DNA of 64,000 bases from JAGHKQ01 sp041920565 (GCA_041920565.1 JBHGXS010000047.1:87904-151903), one strand, 5' to 3'; positions 8,538 to 17,060 are shown, numbered from the stretch's first letter. The notes: generated by a model from the sequence alone, not told the origin. Translations and numbers: made by a program.

Positions 8538-8801
8538 CTGTCTATATATTCACCGTAAGAATGTATCATATTTAAGCGAGAAGCTCCCGCTTCCAAGAGC
8601 GAACGCGAGTAAGTGGAGCAGGTTCATAGTAAAATAAACCAATTATAAGGGGAAAAATGAACTGAAAGCAGCATTCTATTCATGTTAGATGGTAGCTTTT
8701 CAGATGGTAATTTCACTTTGTTATTCTCTAATGATTGCATATACATTATAATAAATATATAGTGGATATACTGCTAAGGCTTTTATGGGAGAGATGGACA
8801 A

Positions 8802-9344
8802 GTGAAGCGCACAAAAAAGAAGTACAATGTCTTTCAGCGTCTGGCACGGGCTTTTAAGCTAAATTTTTATAAACTGTATCGTTCGCCGGGAGGGGTCAAA
8901 AAGGTAGCATTGGGATTTGCAATTGGATTTGGGTTAGAAATGATTGTATTAGCAACCGCTTCTTTAATTTATATTTTGTTTTATCCGATTGTCCGTTTAG
9001 CCGGAGGGTCTCTTCCAGCAGCGATTATCGGAAACGTTGTTGGCAAGCTTACTTTTCTTCCCGTAGTTTTGTTACCGTTTGCACACGCACTCGGCAAATT
9101 GATTTATCCAGTGAAAATAAAAGAAGGGCCGATGAATGAGCATTCGTTTATGGAGTTGTTTTCCGGCAATTTTGCAGTATTTAAAGATTTGCTGCATAAC
9201 GGGTTATATACATTAATTGGAATGTCTATATTTGGTGCATTGCTTGGAACCGCTTCCTATTTTATTGTCTATTATTTATACGAAAAACAAAGACAGCGCC
9301 GCCTGGAAAAACGCAGAGCGAAAATAGCGATTGTCAGAACATAG
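8802..9344 (+). CDS. DUF2062 membrane protein
   Basis: A 180-aa membrane protein of the DUF2062 family, function unknown. A basic N-terminus (MKRTKKKYNVFQRLARAFKL) precedes hydrophobic segments at about 35-65, 70-90 and 130-155. The family pattern SPxxVAxGxAxGxF is seen as SPGGVKKVALGFAIGFGLE. The C-terminus is strongly basic (RQRRLEKRRAKIA) and likely cytosolic. The GTG start at 8802 follows GGGAGAGATGG. It is monocistronic, ending in a clear terminator. Nothing nearby indicates its role. Confidence 0.8.
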   Translation: MKRTKKKYNVFQRLARAFKLNFYKLYRSPGGVKKVALGFAIGFGLEMIVLATASLIYILFYPIVRLAGGSLPAAIIGNVVGKLTFLPVVLLPFAHALGKLIYPVKIKEGPMNEHSFMELFSGNFAVFKDLLHNGLYTLIGMSIFGALLGTASYFIVYYLYEKQRQRRLEKRRAKIAIVRT

Positions 9345-9345
9345 A

Positions 9346-9380
9346 GAGAAAGCAGTCTTCGGCAGAAGGCTGCTTTCTAA
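9346..9380 (+). terminator. Terminator after DUF2062 gene
   Basis: AGAAAGCAG(T)CTTC pairs with GAAG(G)CTGCTTTCT around GGCA, followed by AATATGG. A stable hairpin but with a weak T-run. Confidence 0.7.
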
Positions 9381-9459
9381 TATGGAAAATAGCCCACTCC
9401 CACAGCTTGTATTGTGCATAATGTTTAGTATGGTTTGCTAATAAAGGAGCGTGTTCATT

Positions 9460-9636
9460 ATGATGTATTCGTATTGGAGAGGAATGGCATATTTTATTCC
9501 GTATCCAGACAGTTGGGCCGTTAACCATTATTTTCGTAATGATGTATTTTTCAGACAATCCTTTCCCGTTGTAGAGCCGTATTTAATGACGGATCCATAT
9601 GCTAACAATTATTACGGGAACTATTACGAGTCATGA
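9460..9636 (+). CDS. Small tyrosine-rich protein
   Basis: A 58-aa protein rich in Tyr, Phe and Asn (MMYSYWRGMAYFIPYPDSW start, NNYYGNYYES end). It has no membrane segment and no known domain. A GTG nine bases upstream is in frame, but AAAGGAG lies at the right distance for ATG 9460. The composition is reminiscent of small spore-coat or exosporium proteins, but that is a guess; no sporulation promoter was recognised. It stands alone between two terminators. Confidence 0.55.
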   Translation: MMYSYWRGMAYFIPYPDSWAVNHYFRNDVFFRQSFPVVEPYLMTDPYANNYYGNYYES

Positions 9637-9667
9637 GAAAGGCTGCTTGCAAAAGCAGCTTTTATAA
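9637..9667. terminator. Shared terminator between small ORF and marR
   Basis: AAAGGCTGCTT and AAGCAGCTTTT surround GCAA. The hairpin overlaps the end of the minus-strand MarR gene and serves both convergent genes. Confidence 0.75.
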
Positions 9668-10114
9668 TTCAGGATACAATTTTAAAAGAATGGACTTCAT
9701 ATTTTGCAAAGAGGCCGTCAAAGTTTCTAAATCATCTTGGGACAAAGTTAACAGCTGCTCTTTTAATTTTTCTGTAATGTATTGTTTATGTTGACGGATG
9801 AATGATTGTCCCTGTTCAGTCAATACAATCAAAATAACCCGGCGGTCTTTTTCGCTGTAGCGTCTTTCAACATACCCTTCATCAATCAATTTATTAAGCA
9901 GCGGGGTCATATTCGGCCGGGAAATTGAAAGAAGATTTCCGATTTCAGATACTGTCAGCGTTCCGAATTCGTTTAAAAGCAACAGAACTTGTATATGGGA
10001 AAGCGGTATTAGTTTTGAGGAAACAGCTTCCCCTGGGAGCATAAACTTCCGCTGAAAAAACGGAACCAACGAAAGCATGTGCTCAACAATGGTTTCAAGC
10101 TCACGGCTGTTCAT
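9662..10114 (-). CDS. MarR-family transcriptional regulator
   Basis: A 150-aa winged-helix dimeric regulator. The HTH is around residues 50-75 (LTVSEIGNLLSISRPNMTPL). It is followed by the wing (DEGYVERRYSEKDRRVILIVLT) with the DxR motif that marks MarR proteins. The long terminal helices provide dimerisation. It lies alone; the divergent partner expected for many MarR genes is missing, and YbjQ and CapA-like genes upstream read in the same direction. ATG 10114 follows AAGAAAGGGGGC. The ligand and targets are unknown. Confidence 0.85.
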   Translation of the reverse strand: MNSRELETIVEHMLSLVPFFQRKFMLPGEAVSSKLIPLSHIQVLLLLNEFGTLTVSEIGNLLSISRPNMTPLLNKLIDEGYVERRYSEKDRRVILIVLTEQGQSFIRQHKQYITEKLKEQLLTLSQDDLETLTASLQNMKSILLKLYPEL

Positions 10115-10241
10115 ACGAGAGCCCCCTTTCTTACCTTTATTGTAGCAAAAACTTTTCTCCCTTCAGTAAATGCAACGACATTGTTATGAAAATGTAATAG
10201 TTACTTTAACATAGAAATTTTGTTTAAATTAAGAGGCGGAG

Positions 10242-10553
10242 TTACTCTGCAATTACAGCTGTTCCGTAAGCGATAAGTTCAAAGGTGCCTTGTCCCGCTG
10301 AAGATTGCAAGCGCATGCCGACAACAGCGTTAGCTCCTATTTTCTCTGCTTCTTGGATCATTCGTTCTATTGCCATTTTTTCTGAATCGCTTATCATTTC
10401 TGTATATCCTTTTAACTCACCGCCTACCATTGATTTTAAGCCTGCCATAATATCTTTGCCGATGTTTCGGGATTGTACCACTTTTCCGCTTACATATCCT
10501 TTTACCTCAATAATGTTTTTGCCAGCGATTTTATTCGTGGTTGCTGTAATCAT
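10242..10553 (-). CDS. YbjQ/UPF0145 family protein
   Basis: A 103-aa soluble protein of the YbjQ (UPF0145, heavy-metal-binding-domain-like) family. Family hallmarks are visible: the VKGYVSGKVVQSRNIGKDI core, a middle GGELKGYTEMISDSEKMAIERM helix in two halves, and ANAVVGMRLQSS near residue 75. It usually assembles as a pentamer; the metal role is suggested for relatives, not established. Its ATG overlaps the stop of the CapA-like gene by four bases (ATGA), so the two form an operon with the capA-like gene first. Confidence 0.85.
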   Translation of the reverse strand: MITATTNKIAGKNIIEVKGYVSGKVVQSRNIGKDIMAGLKSMVGGELKGYTEMISDSEKMAIERMIQEAEKIGANAVVGMRLQSSAGQGTFELIAYGTAVIAE

Positions 10554-11674
10554 TCAAATGCCTCCTTTACGATTTTTAAATCGGGAATAAACCGCTTCAT
10601 ATGCTGCACGGTTTGTTCGTATTTTTTATCAATGTCCGCATATTGTTCTTTTGTCACGGCATGGAGGGGAAGAACCATAAAACTCTCGTCATGATTCGAA
10701 TAAGTAAAAGTAGGAAGAAACGACGGTTCTTCTAATTTAATAGCAGTTTTATTCCCTGTTTGTATTTTTTTTACTTTTATTCCCATAATTCCTCCTATCC
10801 ACGTTTCTTCTCTCCGCTGGCCCGCAAAAAAGTTCCCTAAAGAATAGATGACAAAGGTTTGATTGCCGTCCTTTCCATTTAGAAAGGCGGGCGGCTGCAA
10901 TACATGTGGATGATGTCCGATCACGATATGAACTCCAAGGTCGGCCAACAATCGGCTCATTCTTTTCTGGCTTTCGTTTGGCATGGTCTCGTATTCATTC
11001 CCGAAATGCATGGCAGCGATGACAACGTCAGAGGCCTGCTTTGCCTTTTCTACATCCCGTTTTATTTGTTCCTCATCAATGAGATTGACAAGGTAGTCTT
11101 TGCCTTTTGGGACAGGAATACCGTTTGTTCCGTATGTATAAGATAGAATAGAAAAAGTGATGCCGTTTTTTTCAATCAAACAAAGCTTATTTTGCTCTTG
11201 TTCCGATGCAAATGCCCCTGTGTGAGCTACCCCTAATTCGTTCCAATGGGCGATGGCATTTTGAAGAGCTATTTCTCCGCGGTCCAGCGCATGGTTGTTG
11301 GCAAGAGTCGCAACATCAAACCCGATATTTTTTAACGTATCCGCGATATCAAACGGGCTGTTGAACGCAGGATAAGAAGACAATCCAATTTCGGTGCCGC
11401 CTGTTACAGATTCTTGATTCACTAACGCGAGGTCTGCATTTTGAATATAAGACTTTACTTTAGAAAACATAGGAGAAAAATCAAAACGATCCACATCAAT
11501 GCGGGCATCGTTATAAATACGGTCATGAATCAGCACATCTCCTGCAGCAACAAGCCGGACAACTGTTTCTTGAGAAGGAACCTCAGAAGTGATTTGGATT
11601 TGTACTTGATAGGAAAATAAAAAAATACAGAATAAAGAAAATAACGAGATGATATATAAAATTGGTTTTTTCAT
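10550..11674 (-). CDS. CapA-type metallophosphatase-fold protein (PGA_cap)
   Basis: A 374-aa membrane-anchored extracellular protein of the CapA/PGA_cap family, related to the poly-gamma-glutamate capsule CapA protein. An N-terminal helix (LYIISLFSLFCIFLFSYQV) anchors it. Motifs: AAGDVLIHDRIY (about 40), LVNQESVTGG, TLANNHALDRGE, a central HFGNEYE, GHHPHVLQPP and IYSLGNFFAG, which are the metallophosphoesterase-like ligands of the family. The start at 11674 follows GGAAGGAGCC; an upstream in-frame ATG would place the ribosome site inside the gene. No capB, capC or capD is near, so a capsule role is not indicated. Confidence 0.85.
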   Translation of the reverse strand: MKKPILYIISLFSLFCIFLFSYQVQIQITSEVPSQETVVRLVAAGDVLIHDRIYNDARIDVDRFDFSPMFSKVKSYIQNADLALVNQESVTGGTEIGLSSYPAFNSPFDIADTLKNIGFDVATLANNHALDRGEIALQNAIAHWNELGVAHTGAFASEQEQNKLCLIEKNGITFSILSYTYGTNGIPVPKGKDYLVNLIDEEQIKRDVEKAKQASDVVIAAMHFGNEYETMPNESQKRMSRLLADLGVHIVIGHHPHVLQPPAFLNGKDGNQTFVIYSLGNFFAGQRREETWIGGIMGIKVKKIQTGNKTAIKLEEPSFLPTFTYSNHDESFMVLPLHAVTKEQYADIDKKYEQTVQHMKRFIPDLKIVKEAFE

Positions 11675-11796
11675 ACATGGCTCCTTCCATTTTATTCTTA
11701 GCATTCACTTTTTGAGATATGATGTAATAAAGAAGGTGATACAGAGGTCTAGATATGTTTATATAGAGAATCTGTAATAAAGAATACAAGGAAGTT

Positions 11797-12011
11797 GTGG
11801 AGGTAAGGCGTGAATTTTTCACATACAAGGATATTCTGTTTTACTTTGGATTAGGTTTGGAATATATTCTCTTATAGAAGTATGCTCTTTTTTAAAAAAT
11901 AAAAAACGCGTGGAACAAAGATTGGCAAAAGATCTGGAAGTATTAATGAAGAACGGAAAAGAAGAGAATATAAAAAATCCACTTGGCAAAAGTGGATTTT
12001 TTATGCTTTGA
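11797..12011 (+). pseudogene. Possible frameshifted small gene
   Basis: From a GTG at 11797 a frame reads VEVRREFFTYKDILFYFGLG and on to a TAG at 11875. Moving one frame gives a protein-like continuation, EVCSFLKNKKRVEQRL followed by AKDLEVLMKNGKEENI, that runs into the hairpin at 11972-12002. Together this would be a protein of roughly 60-70 residues with one frameshift. I do not recognise the family. It may instead be non-coding; the evidence is only composition and continuity. Confidence 0.3.
11972..12002. terminator. Bidirectional terminator
   Basis: AAATCCACTT and AAGTGGATTT pair around GGCAA, with A- and T-runs on both sides. It overlaps the end of the minus-strand SGNH hydrolase and terminates both directions. 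Confidence 0.8.
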
Positions 12012-12777
12012 AAGAAAGCAGCAGTTTGACAAACGAATCGGCAATGCGTGCATATCCTTTGTCATTTGGATGTACCTTATCGTACAGCAGCTTATCTGTT
12101 TCATCTTGAAGCAACTTCTGTACCGGCAGAACAACGGCTGGTTCATGCTCTTTTGCCAAGGTGTATACAGTCTTATTCCAACGGTCAATGAACACACTTG
12201 CATAGGAAGCGACGGAATCTTCAAGCTTTAACGGATTGTAAAGCTCCGATAGAACGATGACGGCATGTTCGTTATGAGAACGAATCATTGCTAAAATTTG
12301 TTCCATGTCTTTCTGGTAATTCTTTTTCTCATCGTTCACCGCATTCAGCGCTTCTAATATCCCCATGTTTTTATTCAGCCGCAGCAAGTTGTTCCCGCCG
12401 ATACTGATTGTAATGATATCTGCTTTTTCAATTTTTTGTTGAATTTCTTCTGATTCTAACATATATAATAATCCGTCTGTCATTAAGCCGTTAACAGCGA
12501 CGTTGTCAACATAAACCTCTTTTTTCGTCTTCTCCTGCAATTCGTGAGAAGCAATTCCGGCATATCCGCCTTGCTGTGAACCATATCCTTTTGCCAATGA
12601 ATCTCCCAGTACAAGGTGATACAGCTGTTGGTGTTCAACCGTATCAATCCATTGCGGTCTTGCTGCGGCTTCCTTTTCCTTCGGTACAGGTTTTGAAAAA
12701 GGATACAAGTCTATGACATAAGATAAGCTGATGCAAAACAGGATAACTAAGCTGACAAGTAAGGATGCTTTTTTCAT
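12001..12777 (-). CDS. Secreted SGNH/GDSL hydrolase
   Basis: A 258-aa lipase/esterase-type protein of the SGNH hydrolase family. It has an N-terminal signal anchor (LLVSLVILFCISLSYVI). Block I is LVLGDSLAKGYGSQQGG with the nucleophile Ser, and block III is ISIGGNNLL with the Asn. Block V is DKVHPNDKGYARIA with the catalytic Asp and His, so all catalytic positions are present. ATG 12777 follows AAGGAGGATGAAAGC; the longer frame upstream lacks a ribosome site. It is monocistronic. The substrate may be a cell-wall or lipid acyl ester; this is not determinable here. Confidence 0.88.
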   Translation of the reverse strand: MKKASLLVSLVILFCISLSYVIDLYPFSKPVPKEKEAAARPQWIDTVEHQQLYHLVLGDSLAKGYGSQQGGYAGIASHELQEKTKKEVYVDNVAVNGLMTDGLLYMLESEEIQQKIEKADIITISIGGNNLLRLNKNMGILEALNAVNDEKKNYQKDMEQILAMIRSHNEHAVIVLSELYNPLKLEDSVASYASVFIDRWNKTVYTLAKEHEPAVVLPVQKLLQDETDKLLYDKVHPNDKGYARIADSFVKLLLSFKA

Positions 12778-13075
12778 GCTTTCATCCTCCTTTTTCTGCA
12801 AAATTCGATTATAAATGATTATTGTATCATATTCTGCTGAGGAAGCAATGGAAACGCATGATGCAATATCCTTCATTAACAGCTTTAAAAACAGAAAATT
12901 TATAATATTTTATATTTTTGCTGCTGATAAGATAGATATCAGACAAGGTCATATTCTCATATAATGTTGGCAATAAGGGACATGAGTTTCTACCTGGTAA
13001 CCGTAAATTGCTAGACTGTTTCTCTGCACTTTTTTGTAGTAGGATAAAAGAAACGGTTTCTCAGGGGGCAATCAA

Positions 13076-13717
13076 ATGAGGAAAGTAATTGCGATTCTTT
13101 TGTTTGTAACAGGCATCGTTCTCGTCAGCATAAGCGGATGGCAGCTTTGGGATACAAAGCAAAAGCAATCCAAGTCTATGAAGACCGCTGAGAAAATATT
13201 GGAAGTATCAAAAGAAAAGAAGATTTCTCGCGAGAAGTTCCAGCCAAAAAAAAATGAAACAATTGGAGTTCTTCGTATTCCGAAAATCGATGCAAATCTT
13301 CCTATTGTAGAAGGAACGGACCCGGAAGATTTGAAAAAGGGGGTCGGTCATTATACCTCCACAGTGTTTCCGGGAGATCAGGATCAAATTTTACTGTCGG
13401 GTCATCGTGATACAGTATTTCGGCGCTTTGGAGAATTAAAACAGGGAGACCGTTTTATCGTAGAGCTTCCGTACGGAACGTTTGAGTATGAAATGAAGGA
13501 TTTCAAAATTGTGAAGGCAGACGATACAACCATTATTCGTTCTACAAAACCGAATGAAGTATTAACTTTATCTACGTGCTATCCGTTTCGATATGTCGGC
13601 TCTGCTCCGGACCGTTATATTATTTATGCTTATCCTGTTCAAAATACAGACAAACAGTCCTCAATTATGGATAAAGTAAACACAAGCAAGAAGAAAAATG
13701 AACAATTGATACAATAA
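13076..13717 (+). CDS. srtD: Class D sortase
   Basis: Transpeptidase that anchors LPXTG-like proteins to peptidoglycan. It is 213 aa, with an N-terminal membrane helix at residues 4-24 and the sortase beta-barrel from about 60. The catalytic His is in LSGHRDTVFRRFG (near 118), the Cys in LTLSTCYPF (near 170), and the Arg in SAPDRYIIYAYP. The TLXTC-type motif and N-terminal anchor fit class D (B. anthracis SrtC-like, LPNTA-specific). ATG 13076 has TCAGGGGGCAATCAA upstream. No substrate with a C-terminal sorting signal lies next to it. Confidence 0.85.
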   Translation: MRKVIAILLFVTGIVLVSISGWQLWDTKQKQSKSMKTAEKILEVSKEKKISREKFQPKKNETIGVLRIPKIDANLPIVEGTDPEDLKKGVGHYTSTVFPGDQDQILLSGHRDTVFRRFGELKQGDRFIVELPYGTFEYEMKDFKIVKADDTTIIRSTKPNEVLTLSTCYPFRYVGSAPDRYIIYAYPVQNTDKQSSIMDKVNTSKKKNEQLIQ

Positions 13718-13749
13718 AACCACTCGCTGCATATAAACAACGAGTGGTT
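13718..13749. terminator. Terminator between sortase and nhaC-type gene
   Basis: AACCACTCG and CGAGTGGTT flank a CTGCATATAAACAA-type loop, lying between the convergent stops and usable in both directions. Confidence 0.75.
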
Positions 13750-13755
13750 GTGCAT

Positions 13756-15141
13756 TTAAGCCGCTTCTTTTTTCTGTTTGGCAGCTTTTGAAATGCCGAT
13801 TCCTGTAAAACCGAAGAACATAGTGATAATCGGGCACAGCAAGCAAAAGAAAGTAAATGGAATGTATTCCATTGCAGGAACGCCAAGCACGCCGGATAAA
13901 AAGACGCCGCTTACGCCCCAAGGAATGAGAGGATTTACTACTGTTCCTGCATCTTCCAATACACGAGATAAGTTTTTGCGCTGCAGTCCTAATTTATCAA
14001 ACGATTCTCCAAAGGCACGCCCTGTCAAAATGATGGATAGGTATTGTTCTCCAAGCAAGATATTAATGCCGATTGCTGTTAGGGCTGTTGAGCTGATTAA
14101 CCGTCCTGTTGTCCGAACGAATTGAGAAATCGCTTGGACAAGCTGTTCAATGATGCCGAACTCGTATAATAAGCCACCCATTCCAAGGGAAAGCAAAATA
14201 AGCGAAACGGACCACATCATGCTTTGGATGCCGCCGCGTGTAAGCAAGCTGTCAATCTCTTTCACTCCTGTATCCGTTTTGAAGCCGTCTTGCATAATGG
14301 ATACCAAGCTTTGGACCGTTGTATCAGGCTGAAAGACGAGTATAAGAACTACTCCTGATACAATACCAGCAAGAAGAGTTGGAATGGCTGGAACTCTCTT
14401 TATAGCAAGAACAAGAACCAAAGCAACCGGAAGCAACGTTGCCCAGGAAATCGTTGTATGTTTCTCCAAAGCTGACTGGAACGCATGCAAGTTTGCATCG
14501 CCGTTAGTGTGATGACCGAAAATGATAAATAATACGAACGAAATAATAAATGCTGGAACCGTTGTCCAAAGCATGTTTCGAATATGCTCAAACATGTCTA
14601 CTCCTGAAACGGCAGGAGCTAAGTTCGTTGTATCAGATAAAGGAGACATTTTATCACCGAAAAATGCTCCGGAAACAATTGCCCCGGCTATAAGAGGAAG
14701 CTCGTAACCAAGGGCGCTGCCCATTCCGATAAATGCCAGACCCACTGTCGCTGCGGTTGTAAAGGCACTTCCAATACTGGTTCCGACGATTGCACAGACA
14801 ACAAATACAGTTGCCAAGAAAAATTTCTGTGAGACAATAGTAAAGCCGAACACCATCATTGTAGGAATGGTGCCTGATGCCATCCAAATGCTGATCAGCA
14901 CTCCGACAAGAATAAAAATAAAGATGGATGGAATGCCGGGCGAAATACCTTCACGCATTCCTTTTTCAACAACGTCCCAAGAAACGCGTTTCCAAAAAGA
15001 AAATCCGATAAGAAGCATAAAGCCGAGCAAAATCGGGATGTGAGGCGGTGCTTGCAGACCGATGATAAAGGATCCGATTAAAAATAAAATAGCTGTTGTT
15101 ACGATTAGCGATTCTGTTCTTGATGCAATTGGTTGTTTCAT
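13756..15141 (-). CDS. NhaC-family transporter, probable tyrosine transporter
   Basis: A 461-aa polytopic membrane protein of the NhaC Na+/H+ antiporter family, with roughly eleven hydrophobic segments. Family blocks include GAFFGDKMSPLSDTTNLAPA, VVNPLIPWGVSGVFLSGVL and LGEQYLSIILTGRAF. ATG 15141 follows GGAGGAAAATACA; the longer frame to 15243 has no site. A T-box leader with a UAC specifier precedes it on the same strand. Comparative work on T-boxes has linked tyrosine T-boxes to NhaC-type carriers, so tyrosine uptake is the more likely role than sodium export. The family is secure; the substrate is inferred from regulation. Confidence 0.85.
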   Translation of the reverse strand: MKQPIASRTESLIVTTAILFLIGSFIIGLQAPPHIPILLGFMLLIGFSFWKRVSWDVVEKGMREGISPGIPSIFIFILVGVLISIWMASGTIPTMMVFGFTIVSQKFFLATVFVVCAIVGTSIGSAFTTAATVGLAFIGMGSALGYELPLIAGAIVSGAFFGDKMSPLSDTTNLAPAVSGVDMFEHIRNMLWTTVPAFIISFVLFIIFGHHTNGDANLHAFQSALEKHTTISWATLLPVALVLVLAIKRVPAIPTLLAGIVSGVVLILVFQPDTTVQSLVSIMQDGFKTDTGVKEIDSLLTRGGIQSMMWSVSLILLSLGMGGLLYEFGIIEQLVQAISQFVRTTGRLISSTALTAIGINILLGEQYLSIILTGRAFGESFDKLGLQRKNLSRVLEDAGTVVNPLIPWGVSGVFLSGVLGVPAMEYIPFTFFCLLCPIITMFFGFTGIGISKAAKQKKEAA

Positions 15142-15257
15142 TGTATTTTCCTCCATTTTTTGTTTTACGTTTTCCATAGTTGAAGAAGTGTGCTGCAATA
15201 TCGCGCGATTCCTCCGTAAGCATGAAATTTCATCATGGCTCATTCCCCCTTGTCAAT

Positions 15258-15520
15258 TAAAAAACGCCCCTGCAAAACTGCAGGGACGTAAAATACGCGG
15301 TACCACCCTCGCTTGCAAAGCATAAGCTTTGCCGCTTGATTAGAATAACGGAACATCCGTCTTTCACTACTAGGCAGCTGCCGTTCGCAAAAGAAGCTCG
15401 AGGGTGTATTTCACGTTTATGTCTGTACTGATTCGCACCAGTCATCAGCTCTCTGAAAACAAAAACATAAACGCTACTGTATCCTGTCATTGCCGATCCA
15501 TATATTTGATAGTTACATTT
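15258..15520 (-). promoter_or_regulatory. T-box riboswitch, tyrosine-type (UAC specifier)
   Basis: On the minus strand the conserved T-box AGGGTGGTACCGCG is the complement of 15296-15309. It is followed by a terminator (ACGTCCCTGCA, loop, TGCAGGGGCG, T-run) at 15258-15290. Stem I arms CGTTTATGT and ACATAAACG enclose an AGAGAGCTGATG upper part. After the second arm comes GTGAAATACACC, where UAC (complement of 15406-15408) sits in the specifier position before a purine. TTGACA, complement of 15542-15547, is a likely -35 element. Uncharged tRNA-Tyr should stabilise the antiterminator and allow expression of the NhaC-type gene. Confidence 0.9.
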
Positions 15521-15649
15521 TTAACACGAACTCTTTTAATATGTCAACATAATTTTTTGAAAAGGAAATTAACAAATAATTCTTGAAATTATAAATGTAA
15601 TCTCCTATGATAGGGAGATATGAATCATGCAGAAAGGATTGAATGAGGG

Positions 15650-16354
15650 ATGTCATTAGTAGGAACCATTGTCAACGCAGCAGCAATTGTTGTAGGAAGT
15701 TTGCTCGGCCTCATATTTCGCAACATTTCTGAAACTCTGAAAACAACGGTTTTACAAGGAATCGGGCTGGCCGTCATCATATTGGGAATAGGAATGGGGT
15801 TAAAAAGCGAACAGTTTTTAGTAGTAATCAGCAGCATTGCTCTTGGATCAGCAGTCGGAGAAATGTGGAAGCTTGAAGATAAGCTGAACCGTCTTGGCAT
15901 TTGGCTCGAAGCTAAAGTTGGTTCAAAAGAAAAAGGAAATATTGCAAAGGGATTTGTAACCGCAACTCTTGTATATGTTGTCGGTGCTATGGCGATTGTG
16001 GGGGCATTAGACAGCGGATTGCGTCAAGATCACGCCGTGTTATATACAAAATCAATGCTTGATGGTATTTCCGCTATTATTTTTACGTCTGCCTTGGGAA
16101 TTGGAGTAGCCATCTCCGCCATACCTGTATTTATATATCAGGGGCTGATTGCTTTATTTGCTACGCAAATACATATGCTTGTACCGAAAGAACTCATGGA
16201 TGAAATCATTGTTGAAATTACGGCAACCGGAGGTATTATGATTGTCGCCATCGGGTTAAACATCATAAAGGCAGTGACCATTCGTGTCGCCAACATGCTT
16301 CCGAGCTTACTGTTTACCGTGATTTTGGTTGTTATATTACATGTTGTGAAATAA
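15650..16354 (+). CDS. DUF554 membrane protein (YdfK/YqgA-like)
   Basis: A 234-aa membrane protein with about seven hydrophobic segments. It belongs to the DUF554 family, whose start (GTIVNAAAIVVGSLLGLIF) and central FVTATLVYVVGAMAIVGALDSG are plainly visible. Members are predicted transporters or channels; no substrate is established. ATG 15650 follows GAATGAGGG, a modest ribosome site. It stands alone, divergent from the T-box leader and closed by a terminator. Confidence 0.85.
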   Translation: MSLVGTIVNAAAIVVGSLLGLIFRNISETLKTTVLQGIGLAVIILGIGMGLKSEQFLVVISSIALGSAVGEMWKLEDKLNRLGIWLEAKVGSKEKGNIAKGFVTATLVYVVGAMAIVGALDSGLRQDHAVLYTKSMLDGISAIIFTSALGIGVAISAIPVFIYQGLIALFATQIHMLVPKELMDEIIVEITATGGIMIVAIGLNIIKAVTIRVANMLPSLLFTVILVVILHVVK

Positions 16355-16380
16355 GGGGGGCGTTCTCCCTTATTTTTTTA
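16348..16380 (+). terminator. Terminator after DUF554 gene
   Basis: AAATAAGGG and CCCTTATTT pair around GGGCGTTCT and are followed by a run of T, overlapping the stop codon. Confidence 0.8.
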
Positions 16381-16485
16381 TACATTTTACCAATTTTTCT
16401 ATAAATACACATGAAGTTCACAGGAAATACACAAAATATGGAAAGGATATGGATGCAATATACTACAAACAAGGAGTGAACAAAA

Positions 16486-17001
16486 ATGAAAAAGATTGCA
16501 GTCGCAGCTTTAGCAGGAATGTTAACGCTGGGAGGAACAGCAGGATTCAGTAAAGCCTTTGCAAATGCAGCAGCAATAGAGCAAGAACAACCGGCTCATA
16601 ATCATCATGACCGATTGGTAAGAGTCGCAGAGCGGTTTGGTATTGATACAGAAGGAAAAACGGAGGAACAGCTTCGTCAAAAGCTTCAGGCTAAAAAGCA
16701 TGATATGCTGCTGGACATTGCCAGAAAGCATGGCATTTCTACAAAGGGAAAGACAGATGAACAAATACATAAAGAGCTGTTAGAGAAACGACATGAGCAT
16801 TTACTGGAAAAGGCACAGCAATTGGGGATTTCTACAGAAGGAAAAAGTGATTTCGAGCTGCAGCGGAAAGTGCGTGAGGCTTGGAGAAAAGAAAGAGAAC
16901 AAGTGTTAAAAGGACTAGCAGAAAAATTAGGAATTAAAACGGATGGAAAAACGAGAGAGCAAATATGGGAAGAGTTAAAGAAAGCAGCAGAAAACAAATA
17001 G
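16486..17001 (+). CDS. Secreted protein with four GIxTxGKT repeats
   Basis: A 171-aa exported protein. The signal peptide covers about residues 1-27 (KKIAVAALAGMLTLGGTAG, then an SKAFANA cleavage region). After a short His-rich spacer (PAHNHHDRL) come four tandem units of 31-34 residues at about 42-72, 73-103, 104-137 and 138-171. Each is a charged helix, then [FHL]G-I-x-T-[EKD]-G-K-[ST]-x-[EF]-[QE], then another charged helix. No Cys or catalytic motif is seen. A paralogue with three looser units is encoded at 26266-26715. ATG 16486 follows AAGGAGTGAAC. I do not know a characterised function. Confidence 0.8.
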   Translation: MKKIAVAALAGMLTLGGTAGFSKAFANAAAIEQEQPAHNHHDRLVRVAERFGIDTEGKTEEQLRQKLQAKKHDMLLDIARKHGISTKGKTDEQIHKELLEKRHEHLLEKAQQLGISTEGKSDFELQRKVREAWRKEREQVLKGLAEKLGIKTDGKTREQIWEELKKAAENK

Positions 17002-17007
17002 GGGAAA

Positions 17008-17035
17008 GGGCTTGCCGACGGAAGGCAAGTTTTTA
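17008..17035 (+). terminator. Terminator after repeat-protein gene
   Basis: CTTGCC and GGCAAG around GACGGAA, followed by TTTTTATA. Confidence 0.75.
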
Positions 17036-17060
17036 TATGTAAACCTATATTTATATAATG

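Noticed and set aside
9451..9459. GTG at 9451 as start of the small Tyr-rich protein
   Set aside because: The ribosome site AAAGGAG would directly abut it; ATG 9460 has proper spacing.
11797..11877. Intact 26-codon GTG-started small protein
   Set aside because: The continuation in another frame looks more protein-like, so a frameshifted gene is the better, though weak, reading.
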